This document shows positions 1 to 11,474 of a stretch of DNA of 64,000 nt, piece by piece. This DNA comes from Cryptomeria japonica (Eukaryota > Streptophyta > Pinopsida > Cupressales > Cupressaceae): assembly GCF_030272615.1 (NCBI RefSeq), contig NC_081413.1, positions 443,691,038-443,755,037 on the forward strand, written 5' to 3'. The notes below the pieces were generated by a model, which ran no database searches, was not told the DNA's origin, and saw only the letters and a list, made by a program, of their open reading frames with translations. Numbering within the stretch: the first letter of the stretch is position 1; each line of letters starts with the position of its first letter. The translations under genes and the position numbers were made by a program.

Positions 1-528
1 TATATGTATATATTGACTTTGATAGACATGGCACATGCCACATTTTTGTAACTATTATTGATTTGGCATCTATGCCATTTTTTGATATATGTACATGATT
101 ATTGTTCATTTTGATATATATGAAACTTGATATTTGATCCAATTTGTTCATTGATATATATGAAACATGATATTCCTGAAACTTAGTTATTTTCTATTGA
201 AATGTGATCAAATTTGTTAGTTGTGTATATGTCTTGAAATGTGATCCAATTTGTTCATTACTTGTAACTCATATGGCGTATACTTTTAAACTATCTATTG
301 CTCATATTGTGTATACCCAAGTACTGATACCGGTAATGTTGATATTCTGTATTTTGATTGAGTGAATTTTCTTTGAGTCCTTCATGCATGAAGAGATTGG
401 AGTGAAGTTATTATTTCATAAACTTGTGCTTATGGAGTGAAGTTCATCATTTCAAGAACCAATTAAGACATTTCATGCTTATGGAGTGAAGTTCATCATT
501 TCATTACATATAAAAGAAGAGTTGAAGT
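1..528. other. AT-rich non-coding flank with short direct repeats
   Basis: No convincing gene is visible. The stretch is AT-rich and holds short repeated phrases. GATCCAATTTGTTCATT occurs twice (near 136 and 243), and a phrase of about 27 bp around GGAGTGAAGTTCATCATTTC occurs near 428 and 478 with a weaker copy near 391. It ends where the satellite array begins. Confidence 0.6.
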
Positions 529-3083
529 ACTTATGGACAATCTATTTGAACCTATGGGGTCATGTTGTCGTTGCCTAAAAAATCCTATCTCGATTTCCGG
601 CAACTCGATTCCATTTTCATGTGGTGAGATTTTTTCTGTCGCATCAAAAACCGTCAAAAGTCGTTAGTGAGAGGTGGCAAAATAGTACATCTTTCATTCT
701 TCTTATCATGGGATTGAACCATCAGCGTGAGTGCATCTGGGTGGCCGGGTTTACACTAGGTGTGCCCTTGTCTTTCTCCCCAAGGTGTTTGATTGTTACG
801 AGCCACCTCATAGCGACGTTTTCCCTTGAGCGCTCAAAGCAGAAAAAATGGTCAAACTTTGACATAGCCTAACTCAGAGACCGTGGCACTTATGGATGAT
901 CTGTTTGAACCTATGGGATCATTTTATTGCTTCCTATAAAATCCTATCTTGGATTTGGGCAACTCGATTCCGTTTTCTTATGGTGAGATTTTTTTGTTGC
1001 ATCAAAAACCGTCAAAAATTGTTAGTGAGAGGTGGCAAAATAGTGCATCTTTCATTCTGCTTGTCATGGGAATGAACCATCAGTGCGAGCATGTCCAAAT
1101 GGCTAGGTTTACACTATTTGTGCCCTTATCTTGCTCGCCAAGGCATCTGATCATTACGAGCCACCTCGTAGCAATGTTTTCCCTTGAGCGCTCAAAGCAA
1201 AAAAAATGGTCAAACTTTGACATAGCCTAACTCGAAGACCATGTTAGTTATGGATGATCCATTCAAACCTATGCAGTTGTGTTGTTGTTGCCTCAAAAAT
1301 CCTATCTCAATTTTGGGCAACTCGATTTTTTTTTCTCGTGTTGAGATTTTTTCTGTCGCATCAAAAACCGTCAAAAGTTGTCAGTGAGAGGTGGCAAAAT
1401 AGTGCATCTTTCGTTCTGTTTGTCATGGGAATGGACCATCAGTGCGAATGCATCCAAGTGGCTAGTTTTATGCTAGGTGTGCCCTTGTCTTTCTCCCCAA
1501 GGCATCTGATCGTAACGAGCCACCTGGTAGCAACGTTTTCCCTAGAGCGCTCAAAGCAAAAAAAAGGTCCAACTTTGACATAACCTAACTCAGAGACCGT
1601 GGCACTTATGGATGATCCATTTGAACCTATGGGGTTATTTTATTTCTACCTCCAAAATCCAATCTCAGATTCGGGCAACTTGATTTCTTTTTCTTGTGGT
1701 TAGATTTTTTTTGTCGCATCAAAAACTGTTAGTGAGAGGTGGCAAAATAGTGCATCTTTCATTTTGCTTATCATGGGAATGAACCATCAGTGTGAGCACA
1801 TCTAGGTGGTCAAGTTTATGCTAGGTGTCTCCTTGTCTTCCTGCCCAAGGTGTCTGATCATTATGAGCCACCTCATAGCGACGTTTTCCCTTTAGCGCTT
1901 AAAGCAGAAAAAAAGGGTCAAACTTTGACATAGCCTAACTCAGAGACTGTGGCACTTATGGATGATCCATTTGAACCTATGGGGTCATGTTGTTAGTGCC
2001 TAAAAAATTCTATCTTGGTTTTTGGCAACTCAATTTCATTTTCTCATGGTGAGATTTTTTCTGTCGCATCAAAAACCGTCAAAAACTATCAGTGAGAGGT
2101 GGAAAAATAGTGCATCTTTCATTCTACTTGTCATGGGAATGAACTGTTAGTGTGAGCATGTCCAGGTGGCTAGTTTTATGCTAGGTTTTCCCTTGTCTCA
2201 CTCCCCAAGGTGTCCAATTGTTACGAACCACCTCGTAACGATGTTTTCCCTATAGCGCTCAAAGTGGAAAAAATAGTCAAACTTTGATGTAGCCTAATTA
2301 GGAGACCATGGTACTTATGGATGATCTATTTGAACCTATGAGGTCATGTTATCACTACCTACAAAATCCTATCTCAGATTCGGGCAACTCGATTTCATTT
2401 TCTTGTGGTGAGATTTTTTCTGTTGCATCAAAAACCATCAGTGAGAGGTGGCAAAATAGTGCATCTTTCGTTCTTCTTGTTGTGGGAATGAACCATCAAC
2501 ACAAGTGCACCCAGATGGTTGGGTTTATGCTAGGTGTTCCCTTGTCTTTCTCCCCAAGACGTTCGATCGCTACGAGCCACCTCGTAGCGACGTTTTCCCT
2601 TGAGCGCTCAAAGCGAAAAAAATGGTCAAACTTTGACATAGCTTAACTAGGAGACTGTGTCACTTATGGATGATCTATTTGAACCTATGGCATCATTTTA
2701 TCACTGCCTACAAAGTCCTATCTTGATTTGGGGCAACTCAATTTTGTTTTCTTGTGGTGAGATTTTTTCTGTCGCATCAAAAACCGTCAGTGAGAGGTGG
2801 CAAAATAGTGTATCTTTTGTTCTCCTTGTCATGGGAATGAACCGTTAGCGTGAGCGCATCCAAGTGGTTGGGTTTATGCTATGTGTGCCCTTGTCTCACT
2901 CCCCAAGATGTCTGATCATTACGAGCCACCTCGTAGCGATGTTTTCCCTTGAGCGCTCAAAGCAGAAAAAACAGTCAAACTTTGATGTAGCGTAACTCAA
3001 AGACCATGGCACTTATGGACGATCCATTTGAACCTATGGGGTCATGTTGTTTCTTCCTACCAAAATCCTCTCTCGGATTTGGA
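529..3083 (+). repeat. Satellite-like tandem array, seven units of 349-359 bp plus part of an eighth
   Basis: The phrase ACTTATGGA(T/C)GATC...TTTGAACCTATG recurs at 529, 888, 1246, 1604, 1954, 2313, 2662 and 3011, giving periods of 359, 358, 358, 350, 359, 349 and 349 bp. The shorter units lack about 9 bp after the phrase GCATCAAAAAC. The last copy stops near 3083. Each unit contains a nearly conserved potential hairpin around TACGAGCCACCTCGTA and a 12-bp palindrome TTGAGCGCTCAA. Each unit can be read for 60-110 codons, but unit lengths are not multiples of three and each frame ends in a stop near the unit boundary. I treat these frames as by-products of repetition, not genes. I do not recognise the satellite family. 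Confidence 0.9.
2567..2590. repeat. Perfect hairpin inside one satellite unit
   Basis: TCGCTACGAG (2567-2576) and CTCGTAGCGA (2581-2590) are exact reverse complements around the loop CCAC. Other units keep only the inner TACGAG/CTCGTA or one-mismatch versions. The palindrome TTGAGCGCTCAA follows about 15 bp downstream, as in most other units. Confidence 0.8.
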
Positions 3084-3204
3084 CTATTCCTACTAGCCCT
3101 TCCAATCGGGTAATTCAATAATAACTCAAAACTTTCCCAAAACACTTGGAAAAAAAATTGCATATCCATATTCAAAATTTGCAAATCAGCCCCATGGACA
3201 CTTT

Positions 3205-3475
3205 CATATATAAAATTTGGCATCTTATATAAACTATCAAGCTCATTACTATTTATATTTACCAAATTTTTCATCTAAATATGCAAATTACAACTTGTTG
3301 TTGTTTTTTTATACAAAACTTAGCATCTAGATAAGCACATTACAACTTATTGTTGTTTTTTTATACAAAATTTATCATCTAGATATGCACATTACAACTC
3401 ATTTATGTTTTTATATACAAAATTTGGCATCTACATATGCACATTATAGCTCATATGCATATTATAGCTCATATG
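3205..3475. repeat. 52-bp tandem repeat, about five degenerate copies
   Basis: The word CATCTA or CATCTT recurs at 3221, 3272, 3324, 3376 and 3428, a period of 51-52 bp. Each copy reads roughly CATCTAGATATGCACATTAC followed by a T-rich stretch and ATACAAAATTT. The last copy passes into a short repetition of TCATATGCATATTATAGC. No function is evident. Confidence 0.8.
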
Positions 3476-3587
3476 CATGTAGAGCACATCCAAAAAAATG
3501 AAGTTACAACGTTTCACAAAAGATATATACAAAATTGTCAAAATTATTCTACCATATTGTAGAATTATTCTTCTAGATGGCCCAAAA

Positions 3588-3779
3588 TCAATCAAATGAA
3601 CATTTTGGATCAGCTCTAACCCTTAGTGTCTCAAGTATTTCTTTGTGGTCTGATTCATGAACTTTCCACAAATCCTTGTTAAGAGGTCTACCACGATATT
3701 TAATCAAATGAATATTTGTTGCAACAAGAAGGTTTGAGTAATGAAGAATATGTCTATGTGTCTCAAAGTCCTCAAACAA
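3588..3779 (-). pseudogene. Short open frame downstream of the transposase-like pseudogene
   Basis: This 63-codon frame has ordinary amino-acid composition (motifs such as WKVHESDHKEILETLRV). It lies on the same strand as, and downstream of, the DDE-like pseudogene ending at 4124, but in a different frame. It could be a displaced C-terminal exon of that gene or a chance frame. I do not recognise it. Confidence 0.2.
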
Positions 3780-4123
3780 CCAGGCATTAGAATTTTTGAT
3801 AGGGTACCTGCATTTAATAGAAGAATAATGCCAAAATCAATACAACAACTGCTAAATAAATGAGTTTAAGAGGTCTCAATACAACTAGACACAACAACGT
3901 GGTACCTTCTAAGCCATGTCCTTGTCACAACAATGGATCCTATTGGGTAATCAATACCCTCTCCGTCAACCACTATAGAAGTCAATTTCTTTTTGGCCTC
4001 AATACAATGACACAAAAATTAATTTGTTCATTCTTCGTTGTTCTCATCCTCAATAACTGCATATACATGACCTGCATTTAATAAAAGGATATAAGTTAAT
4101 ATCAAAATCAGAATAAGTTAATA

Positions 4124-6709
4124 CTAATAAATTAAGCTTAAAATTGTAGCAAATTGCAACCCTTTACCTGGTTCAACTATGTCTGATACATGGTCAAAAT
4201 CCACTGATGCTTCAATCTGGTTCATTTGTAGTGCTCTAGGAAGTTGATATGTATCTAAGGTTTGCAAAGGTCTACAAGACCATTGGTCAACCCACTCTTT
4301 TGATTCACATTCATCCCACAAAAAATGCATACATGAACAACAAAAGCATGCAATATGTCTAGTATAAATAACTAGTGATGTTGCATTTGAACTTCTAAAT
4401 GAATGCATGTCACTTGATCTAGTAAGTGTACAACAATCTAGATAGTTTTCAATCTTATATTCACTTATTAACCAAAAATATCTAGAAACCATAGACTTAT
4501 CTGCATTACTTGGTCCCATCGTAGAGCTACACCATTGCACAATTGTTTTTGCATCTATTAAGATTGCACCACCTTTGTACTTTAATTCCTCTTTGATAAG
4601 AGCTCTTTTCACACATGCTCCCACACCATCATGCTCTCCCTTTCCATGCCCTACCTCAATGAAATTCCAAAAATGTTGCACACCACTTGTCACATGCATC
4701 CTAGTCAACTAGTAGAACATCCTTGCATTCTTGAATCATGTAGTGCAATTGTCCGACCATATTAAGTGTTCGTTGTATCTTATATCTCTTTCCCTTAAAC
4801 TATCATAGAAGACTGTAAAGCATCCTTGCACAAACACTGAGGAATATGTATGATCATCATTGATATAGAAGTGATATTCTCTTATAACCTTTCTGTCCTC
4901 CTCAGTGCTATCATGTGCATGCTTGAATGCTATGTGTACAAAAATTGTAACTTGTGTAGAGTAGTAATACATAGATTGTACTTCATTTTGTGGCTTTAGT
5001 GTATAATTCTCAGCAAAATCAACGACAGAGACAATAGTGCTGAGGGGAAAAGGGTCCTTACACAACTTGAATTTCTCATCTAACCATCTAGCTCTATGTG
5101 TGTGACCTATGTACTCATATACTAGTTTCTCTTGAAACATCTTCATAAAATCAGCTACGCATATATCCCTTTTCACTAACTCACACCTCTTTAATTCGTT
5201 TCCATCTTTAATACCATATGTTACTGACTTATATTTTCCAATAGAAACTAGTTCCTTACCAATTTCATGTGTGCTATCAAGATGTAGGCATCTATGCAAC
5301 TATTGCAAACCACCACATGTAGGACAAAAACCTCTCAAACACATCATCTTATAATAAATGCACCCGTCATCTCGTCTACATAGTACACTTGAAATAAATT
5401 CTGTCGGTGACTTAGGAGGTGCTTGTAGACCACATTCCTACAAAACATCGTTAGTGTGTAAAGTATAATAGATATAGTGATAAGTATCATAATGCATGGA
5501 AAATTCAACATGGACCCTACAACAACATGTAGTACATGCATGATTAATCTTAACATAAAATGGTTTTGTCATCTCAAAAAATCTTTGACTAATTTTAATT
5601 TGAGGAAAGCTTTGAAGAAACCTTTCATAAAATTGTGTTTGAGTTGTATCTAAATAGTGTTTTGGATGTGGCTCACGATTACTAATTCCAATTCGCTTTC
5701 TAATAACATCTCTTTGGTTGGGTGAAACCCTTGTGTTGTCATGCCAAAATCTCTTAGTTAACGTTCTTAGTGCATCAACAACAACCTTGTCCTTGCATGG
5801 GAGTCTACCGGAGAATGCTCAAAGAGAATTATTGTTAGGAACCTCAATTTTCTCTCACCTCTCTAAGGCATAGTGTAATGTGGTTCTACTTATCCTTAAT
5901 GACTTCCTTGTTTTGCTTATTAAATGAGATTTTTTCATTTCCTTTCCCATTATGGCTGATGTAAGGACACGATGAGTAACATTAGCATCTTTAGTGCATG
6001 ATTTTGAACCAATGGCTTGGTATGCATCAAAAAGATTTCTCACAATGGTTCTTTCACTATTATTTTCGGATGTTCTTGACCCCAAAATTTTCATTGTCTC
6101 TCTAAATTTCAGATTTTTAATCATTTAAACAACTAATTGGCATCTTCCACTCTAATTTAAGTTTTCAAAATAGTTATTCCACATTCTTCTAACCATTACT
6201 CTACAAGTTCTTTCAGAAATTTTATCATCCATTGGCTTCACAATATTTTCATCAATATCTGTTAGGAACTTTGGTTTTCTACGAATTATTCTAAGAGGTG
6301 TTAAGATTGGTGCATGCTCTTCATTTTCATTAGGTGCATTATGTGCATTGATCACATCAAATTCAAATGGTAAATCTTCTTCAATTTCATTAACATGTGC
6401 ATTCACCGAATCATTTTCAAATGGTCTATGTTCATTGCATTCACTAGGTGCATTCATCATATGTATTTGAATTGGTGTATGTTGATCATTTTGATTTGGT
6501 GTATTAATAATATCAATTTCAATTGCTGAATGTTCGTCACTTTTATCAGGTGCATTAGATGGCATACCTTCACATAATCTCTTCATACACTCCCTTTGTC
6601 TTTCCTTTACTGCCTCTCTTTGTTCATTTGTTCCTCTCTTATTCTTTCCCATTTTCCTACACATAACATCATGATGACAAACCACAATCAAATAGCAAAA
6701 AAACAACAA
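4124..6709 (-). pseudogene. Decayed DDE-type transposase-like gene, one continuous frame with eight nonsense codons
   Basis: The minus strand from 6709 to 4124 reads in one frame for about 862 codons, with stops at 6152, 6125, 5855, 5819, 5438, 5300, 4736 and 4709 and no frameshift. The N-terminus is basic (MGKNKRGTNEQREAVKERQ) and followed by an acidic, Asn/His-rich low-complexity stretch. A middle domain has the phrases KRFWHDNTRVSPNQRDVIRK and EPHPKHYLDTTQTQFY. A Cys-rich section follows (TCCRVHVEF, then CGLQAPPKSP, FCPTCGG), possibly metal binding. The C-terminal half has DD, SDNC and GHGKGEHDG motifs, which I read as the likely D-D-E catalytic residues of an RNase H-fold transposase. Similar proteins exist, as far as I recall, in non-flowering plants, but I cannot name the family. 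No terminal inverted repeats were found. The start could also be the later Met at about 6655. Confidence 0.6.
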
Positions 6710-6860
6710 ATGATCATCATTTTGTTATAATCTAAAGTAACAATAATAAAATAACTTCAAAAAAACCAAAATAGAAGACAAATAAATCATAATAAAAGCA
6801 AAAAAACAACAAATGATCATGATTTTGTTATTATCTAAAGTAACAATTATAAAATAACTT
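6695..6860. repeat. Direct duplication of about 62 bp, offset 103 bp
   Basis: A stretch beginning GCAAAAAAACAACAAATGAT at 6695 recurs at 6798, each continuing through ATCTAAAGTAACAA and AAAATAACTT with few differences. The first copy overlaps the 5' end of the transposase-like frame. The remaining sequence to about 7010 is AT-rich and shows no gene. Confidence 0.7.
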
Positions 6861-7012
6861 AAAAATAAATCATTCCAAAGCAAAAGTGACAAAAGAATAT
6901 GAAAACTTGACTGTTACTATCCTAGAAAATCATGTGCAAAAGCAGTGGGGCCTTCAAGCAACTTGCAATGCTATTTTTTAGGCCATTGGGACTAAAATAT
7001 ATAAAGATTTTC

Positions 7013-7136
7013 CCATAACCCATAGGGGTTATGGAAACCTTATATGTCAACATTCACAATTTCTCATAACCCGTATGGGTTATGTAGAACTAGAAGTTTT
7101 GGCCTTAGTTCTACCTATACGTGCTATGTAGAACTA
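7013..7136. repeat. Left block of palindromic 43-52 bp repeats
   Basis: There are three units. CCATAACCC/GGGTTATGG are perfect arms at 7013-7021 and 7026-7034. CATAACCC/GGGTTATG are perfect arms at 7065-7072 and 7077-7084. A degenerate third copy has outer arms TAGTTCTAC/GTAGAACTA at 7106-7114 and 7128-7136. The last copy runs directly into the purine tract. Confidence 0.75.
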
Positions 7137-10100
7137 GGAAAAGGAGAGGGGGAGAAGGAGAGAGGGAGGGAGAGGGAGATAGGGAGAGGGAGAGAGAGAG
7201 AGGGAGAGGGAGGGAAAAGCAGAGGGGGAGAGGGAGAGATGGTTTGAGGGAGAGAGGGAGAGGGGGAGGGAGAGAGGGAGATTGAGAAAAGGAGAGGGGG
7301 AGAGGGAGAGAGGAAGAAAAAGAGTGGGGGAGAGCGAGATTGGGAAAAGGAGAGGGGGAGGGAGAGAGGGAGAGGGAGAGGGAGAGAGGGAGAGAAGAAG
7401 AGGGAGAGAGGGAGAGAATGAGAGGGGGAGGGAGAGAGGGAGATTGGGGAAAGGAGAGGGGGAGAAGAGAGGGAGAGAGAAAGATTGGGAAAAGGAGAGG
7501 GGGAGAGGGAGAGGGAGAGAGAGGGAGATTGGGGAAAGGAGAGGGGGAGATGAAGAGAGGGAGCAAGAGGGAGGGAAAAGGAGAGGGGGATAGGGAGAGA
7601 GGAAGGGAGAGGGAGAGGGAAAGAGAGGGAGATTGGGAAAAGGGGAGGGAGAGAGGGAGAAAAGGAGAGGGGGGGGAGAGAGGGAGAGAGAGGGAGATTG
7701 GGAAAAGGAGAGGGGGAGAGGGAGAGAGAGGGAGATTGGGAAAAGGAGAGGGGGAGAGGGAGAGAGGAAGAGAAGGAGAGGGGGAGGGAGAGAGGGAGAG
7801 GGAGAGAGGGAGAGAAGGAGAGGGGGAGGGAGAGAGGGAGAGGGAGAGAGGGAGAGGGAGAGAGAGAGATTGGGAAAAGGAGAGGGGGAGGGAGAGGGAG
7901 AGAGAGGGAGATTGGGAAAAGGAGTGATTGGGAAAAGGAGAGGGGGAGAGGGAGAAAAGGATAGGGGGAGGGAGAGAGGGAGATTGGGGAAAGGAGAGGG
8001 GGAGAGGGGGAGAGGGAGAGAGAGAGAGCGAGATTGGGTAAAGGAGAGGGGGAGAGGGGGAGAGAGAGAGAGAGAAAGAGAGGGGAAGGTAGAGAGGGAG
8101 ATTGGGGAAAGGAGAGGGGGATAGGGAGAGAGAGGGAGAGAAGAAGAGGGGGAGGGAGAGAGGGAGATTGGGGAAAGGAGAGGGGGAGAGGGAGAGAGAG
8201 GGAGATTGGGAAAAGGAGAGATTGGGAAAAGGAGAGGGGGAGACGAAGAGACAGAGAGGGAGAGAGTGAGATTGGGAAAAGGAGAGGGGGAGGGAGAGAG
8301 GGAGATTGGGGAAAGGAGAGGGGGAGAGGGAGAGAGGGAGAGAAGGAGAGGGGGAGGGAGAGAGGGAGAATGGGGAAAGTAGAGGGGGAGAGTGAGATTG
8401 GGAAAAGGAGAGGGGGAGGGAGAGAGGGACAGGGGGAGGGAGAGAGGGAGAGAGGGAGAGGGAGAGAGGGAGAAAAGAAGAGGGGGAAGGAGAGAGGGAG
8501 ATTGGGGAAAGGAGAGGAGGAGAGCAAGATTGGGAAAAGGAGAGGGGGAGGGAGAGAAGGAGAGAGCGAGATTGGGAGAATGAGAAGGAGAGGGGGAGAG
8601 GGAGAGGGAGAGAGAGGGAGATTGGGGAAAGGAGAGGGGGAGATGAAGAGAGGTAGGGATAGGGAGGGAAAAGGAGAGGGGGATAGGGAGAGAGAAAGGG
8701 AGAGGGAGAGGGAGAGAGAGGGAGATTGGGAAAGGGAGAAGGAGAGAGGGAGATTAGGAAAAGGAGAGGGAGAGAGGGAGATTGGGGAAAGGAGAGCGGG
8801 AGAGGAAGAGAGAGGGAGACTAGGAAAAGGGAGATTGGGGAAAGGAGAGTGGGAGAGGGAGAGAGAGGGAGATTGGGAAAAGGAGAGGGGGAGAGGGAGA
8901 AAGAGGGAGATTGGGAAAAGGAGAGAGGGAGAGGGAGAGAGGGAGAGAAGGAGAAGGGGAGGGGGAGAGGGAGAGGGAGAGAGAGAGATTGGGAAAAGGA
9001 GAAGGGGAGGGAGAGGGAGAGAGAGGGAGATTGGGAAATGGAGAGATTGGGGAAAGGAGAGGGGGAGAGGGGGAGAGAGAGAGGGAGAGAGGGAGATTTG
9101 GAAATGGAGAGGGGGAGAGGGAGAGAGAGGGAGAGAAGGAGAGGGGGAGGGAGAGAAGGAGATTGGGGAAAGGAGAGGGGAAGAGGGAGAGAGAGGGAGA
9201 GAAGAAGAGGGGGAGAGAGAGAGGGATATTGGGGAAAGGAGAGGGGGAGAGGGAGAGAGAGGGAGTTTGGGAAAGTTAGAGATTAGGGAAAGGAGAGGGG
9301 GAGAGGGAGAGAGGGAGAGGGAAAGAGTGAGATTGGGAAAAGGAGAGAGGGAGAGATAGAGGGATATTGGAGAAAGGAGAGGGGGAGAGGGAGAGAGTGA
9401 GAGGGGGAGGGAGAGAGGAAGATTGGGGAAAGGAGCTGGGGAGAGGGAGAGAGGGAGAGAAGGAGAGGGGGAGGCAGAGAGGGATATGGAGAGAGTGAGA
9501 TTGGGAAAAGGAGAGGGGGAGGGAGAGGGAGATTGGGAAAAGGAGAGATTGGGGAAAGGAGAGGGGGAGATGGAGAGAGAGAGATTGGGAAAAGGAGAGG
9601 GGGAGATGGAGAGGGAAAGGGAGGGAGATTGGGGAAAGGAGAGGGGGAGACGGAGAGAAAGCGAGATTGGGAAAAGGAGAGGGGGAGATGAAGAGAGGGA
9701 GGTAGAGGGAGGGAAAAGGAGAGGGGGATAGGGAGAGCGGAAGGGAGAGAGAGGGAGATTGGGAAAATGAGAGGCAGAGAGAGAGAGAAGGAGAGGGGGA
9801 GGGAGAGAGTGACATTAGGGAAAGGAGAGGGAGAGAGGGAGAGAGAGGGATATTCGAAAAAGGGAGAATGGCGAAAGGAGAGGGGGAGAGGGAGAGAGAG
9901 GGAGATTGGGAAAAGGAGAGGGGGAGAGGGAGAGAGAGGGAGATTGGGAAAAGGAGAGGGGGAGAGGGAGAGAGAGGGAGATTGGAAAAGGAGAGGGGGA
10001 GATGGAGAGAGGGAGAGAAGGAGAGGGGGAGGGAGAGAGGGAGAGGGAGAGAGAGATTGGGAAAATGAGAGGGGGAGGGAGAGGGAGAGAGAGGGAGATT

Positions 10101-11150
10101 GGGAAAAGGAGAGATTGGGGAAAGGAGAGGGGAAGAGGGGGAGAGGGAGAGAAGGAGAGGGGGAGGCAGAGAGGGATATTGGGTAAAGGAGAGGGGGAGA
10201 GGGGGAGAGGGAGAGGGAGAGAGAGAGATTGGGAAAAGGAGAGGGGGAGAGGGAGAGGGAGAGAAAGGGAGATTGGGGAAAGGAGAGGGGGAGAGGGAGA
10301 GAAAGTGAGATTGTGAAAAGGAGAGGGGGAGACAGAGAGAGGGAGAGAGGGAGAGAGGGAGAGAAGGAGAGAGGGAGTGAGAGAGGGAGAGGGAGAGAGT
10401 GAGATTGGGAAAAGGAGAGGGGGAGGGAGAGGGAGAGAGAGGGACATTGGGAAAAAGAGAGGTTTGGGAAAGGAGAGGGGGAGAGGGAGAGAAGGAGAGA
10501 AGGAGAAGGGAGGGAGAGAGAGAGAGGGAGAGAGAGGGAGATTGGGAAAAGGAGAGGGATAGAGGGAGAGAAGGAGAGGGGGGGAGAGAGAGGGAGATTG
10601 AGGAAAGGAGAGGGCGAGAGGGAGAGAGAGGGAGATTGGGAAAAGGAGAGGGAGAGAGGTAGAGAGGAAGGGAGAGGGAGAGAGAGGAAAATTGGGAAAA
10701 TGAGAGGGGGAGAAGGAGAGAGGAAGGGAGAGGGAGGGCGGAGATGGGGAGAATAGGATAAAGAGAGGGAGATGGAGAGAGAGAGAGTATAGGGGAGAGA
10801 GAGGGAGAGATAGAAATTTAAGATAGCGAAAGGGGGAGGTAGAGGGGGGAGAGGGAGAGGGAGGGGGACAAAAAGAGAGAGAAGGGGGAGAGGGTGAGAA
10901 TGGGATATGATAGTGTGTGTGTGTGTGTGTGTGTTGAGAGAGAGAGAGAGAGAGAGAGTAGGAGGAGGAGAGGGTGAGAGACATGAGGTAGAGAGAACAA
11001 GAAGGAGAAAAGGGTGAGAGAATCAAAAAATAGAAAAGTGTGAGGGGGAGAGAGATGAGATAGAACTCAAGGAAGATAATTAGGGCTCAGAATAGACAAA
11101 GATAATGATGGGGGAAGTAAGACGAGAGAGAGAGAGGAAAAGAAGAGGTA
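7131..11150 (+). repeat. 4-kb polypurine (G/A) minisatellite tract
   Basis: The plus strand is almost wholly G and A for about 4 kb. It is built from blocks of GGGAGA and GAGAGG punctuated by a recurring GATTGGGAAAAGGAGAGGGG core. Local higher order is visible: the core repeats at 9905, 9943 and 9981, an exact 38-bp period. Long frames on both strands (Arg/Glu/Gly-rich on plus, Ser/Pro/Leu-rich on minus) are translations of the repeat and not credible genes. Regularity falls after about 10,700. Confidence 0.95.
10913..10958 (+). repeat. Compound (TG)n(GA)n microsatellite
   Basis: About eleven TG dinucleotides (10913-10934) are followed by about eleven GA dinucleotides ending near 10958, inside the distal, less regular part of the purine tract. 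Confidence 0.9.
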
Positions 11151-11302
11151 CATCGATGTATAAAAACATATATACATATATCTATATAAATATATGTATA
11201 TATAACAATAGATATGCATATATACATACATAAACACATATTATCTAGGTATGTCTAAAACATGTGTAGTAAATTCTAAGTTTACAAGCATACATTATTA
11301 TG

Positions 11303-11474
11303 TCTTCATAACTCGTACGGGTTTTGTGAAACCAAAAAAAATGTTTTTAGTTCTTCATAACCCATATGGGTTTTGTGAAACAAAAAAAAAAATTCTAGTT
11401 CTTCATAACCCGTACGGGTTATGAAGAACTGCAAATAGTACTTTTGGTTCTTCAAAACCCGTGGAGGTTTTGGC
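11303..11474. repeat. Right block of palindromic 46-49 bp repeats
   Basis: Four units start near 11303, 11349, 11397 and 11446. Each is built on TTCATAACCCGTACGGGTTA or a mutated form. The third is a perfect 34-bp palindrome, 11397-11430 (half-site AGTTCTTCATAACCCGT). The units match those at 7013-7136 on the other side of the purine tract. A minus-strand open frame here contains a repeated GYEEL phrase, which is just the translated repeat. Confidence 0.8.

Noticed and set aside
621-2848. Repeated 60-112 codon frames in the satellite array, similar from unit to unit
   Set aside because: The similarity reflects the repeat. Unit lengths are not multiples of three, and each frame ends at a stop near the unit end.
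529-3475. CRISPR-like regularity of repeats
   Set aside because: Units are long and contiguous without unique spacers, and the context is eukaryotic.
7044-11026. Many long frames on both strands in the purine tract (up to 467 codons)
   Set aside because: They are Arg/Glu/Gly or Ser/Pro/Leu translations of a G/A repeat, overlap on both strands, and have no domain or credible start.
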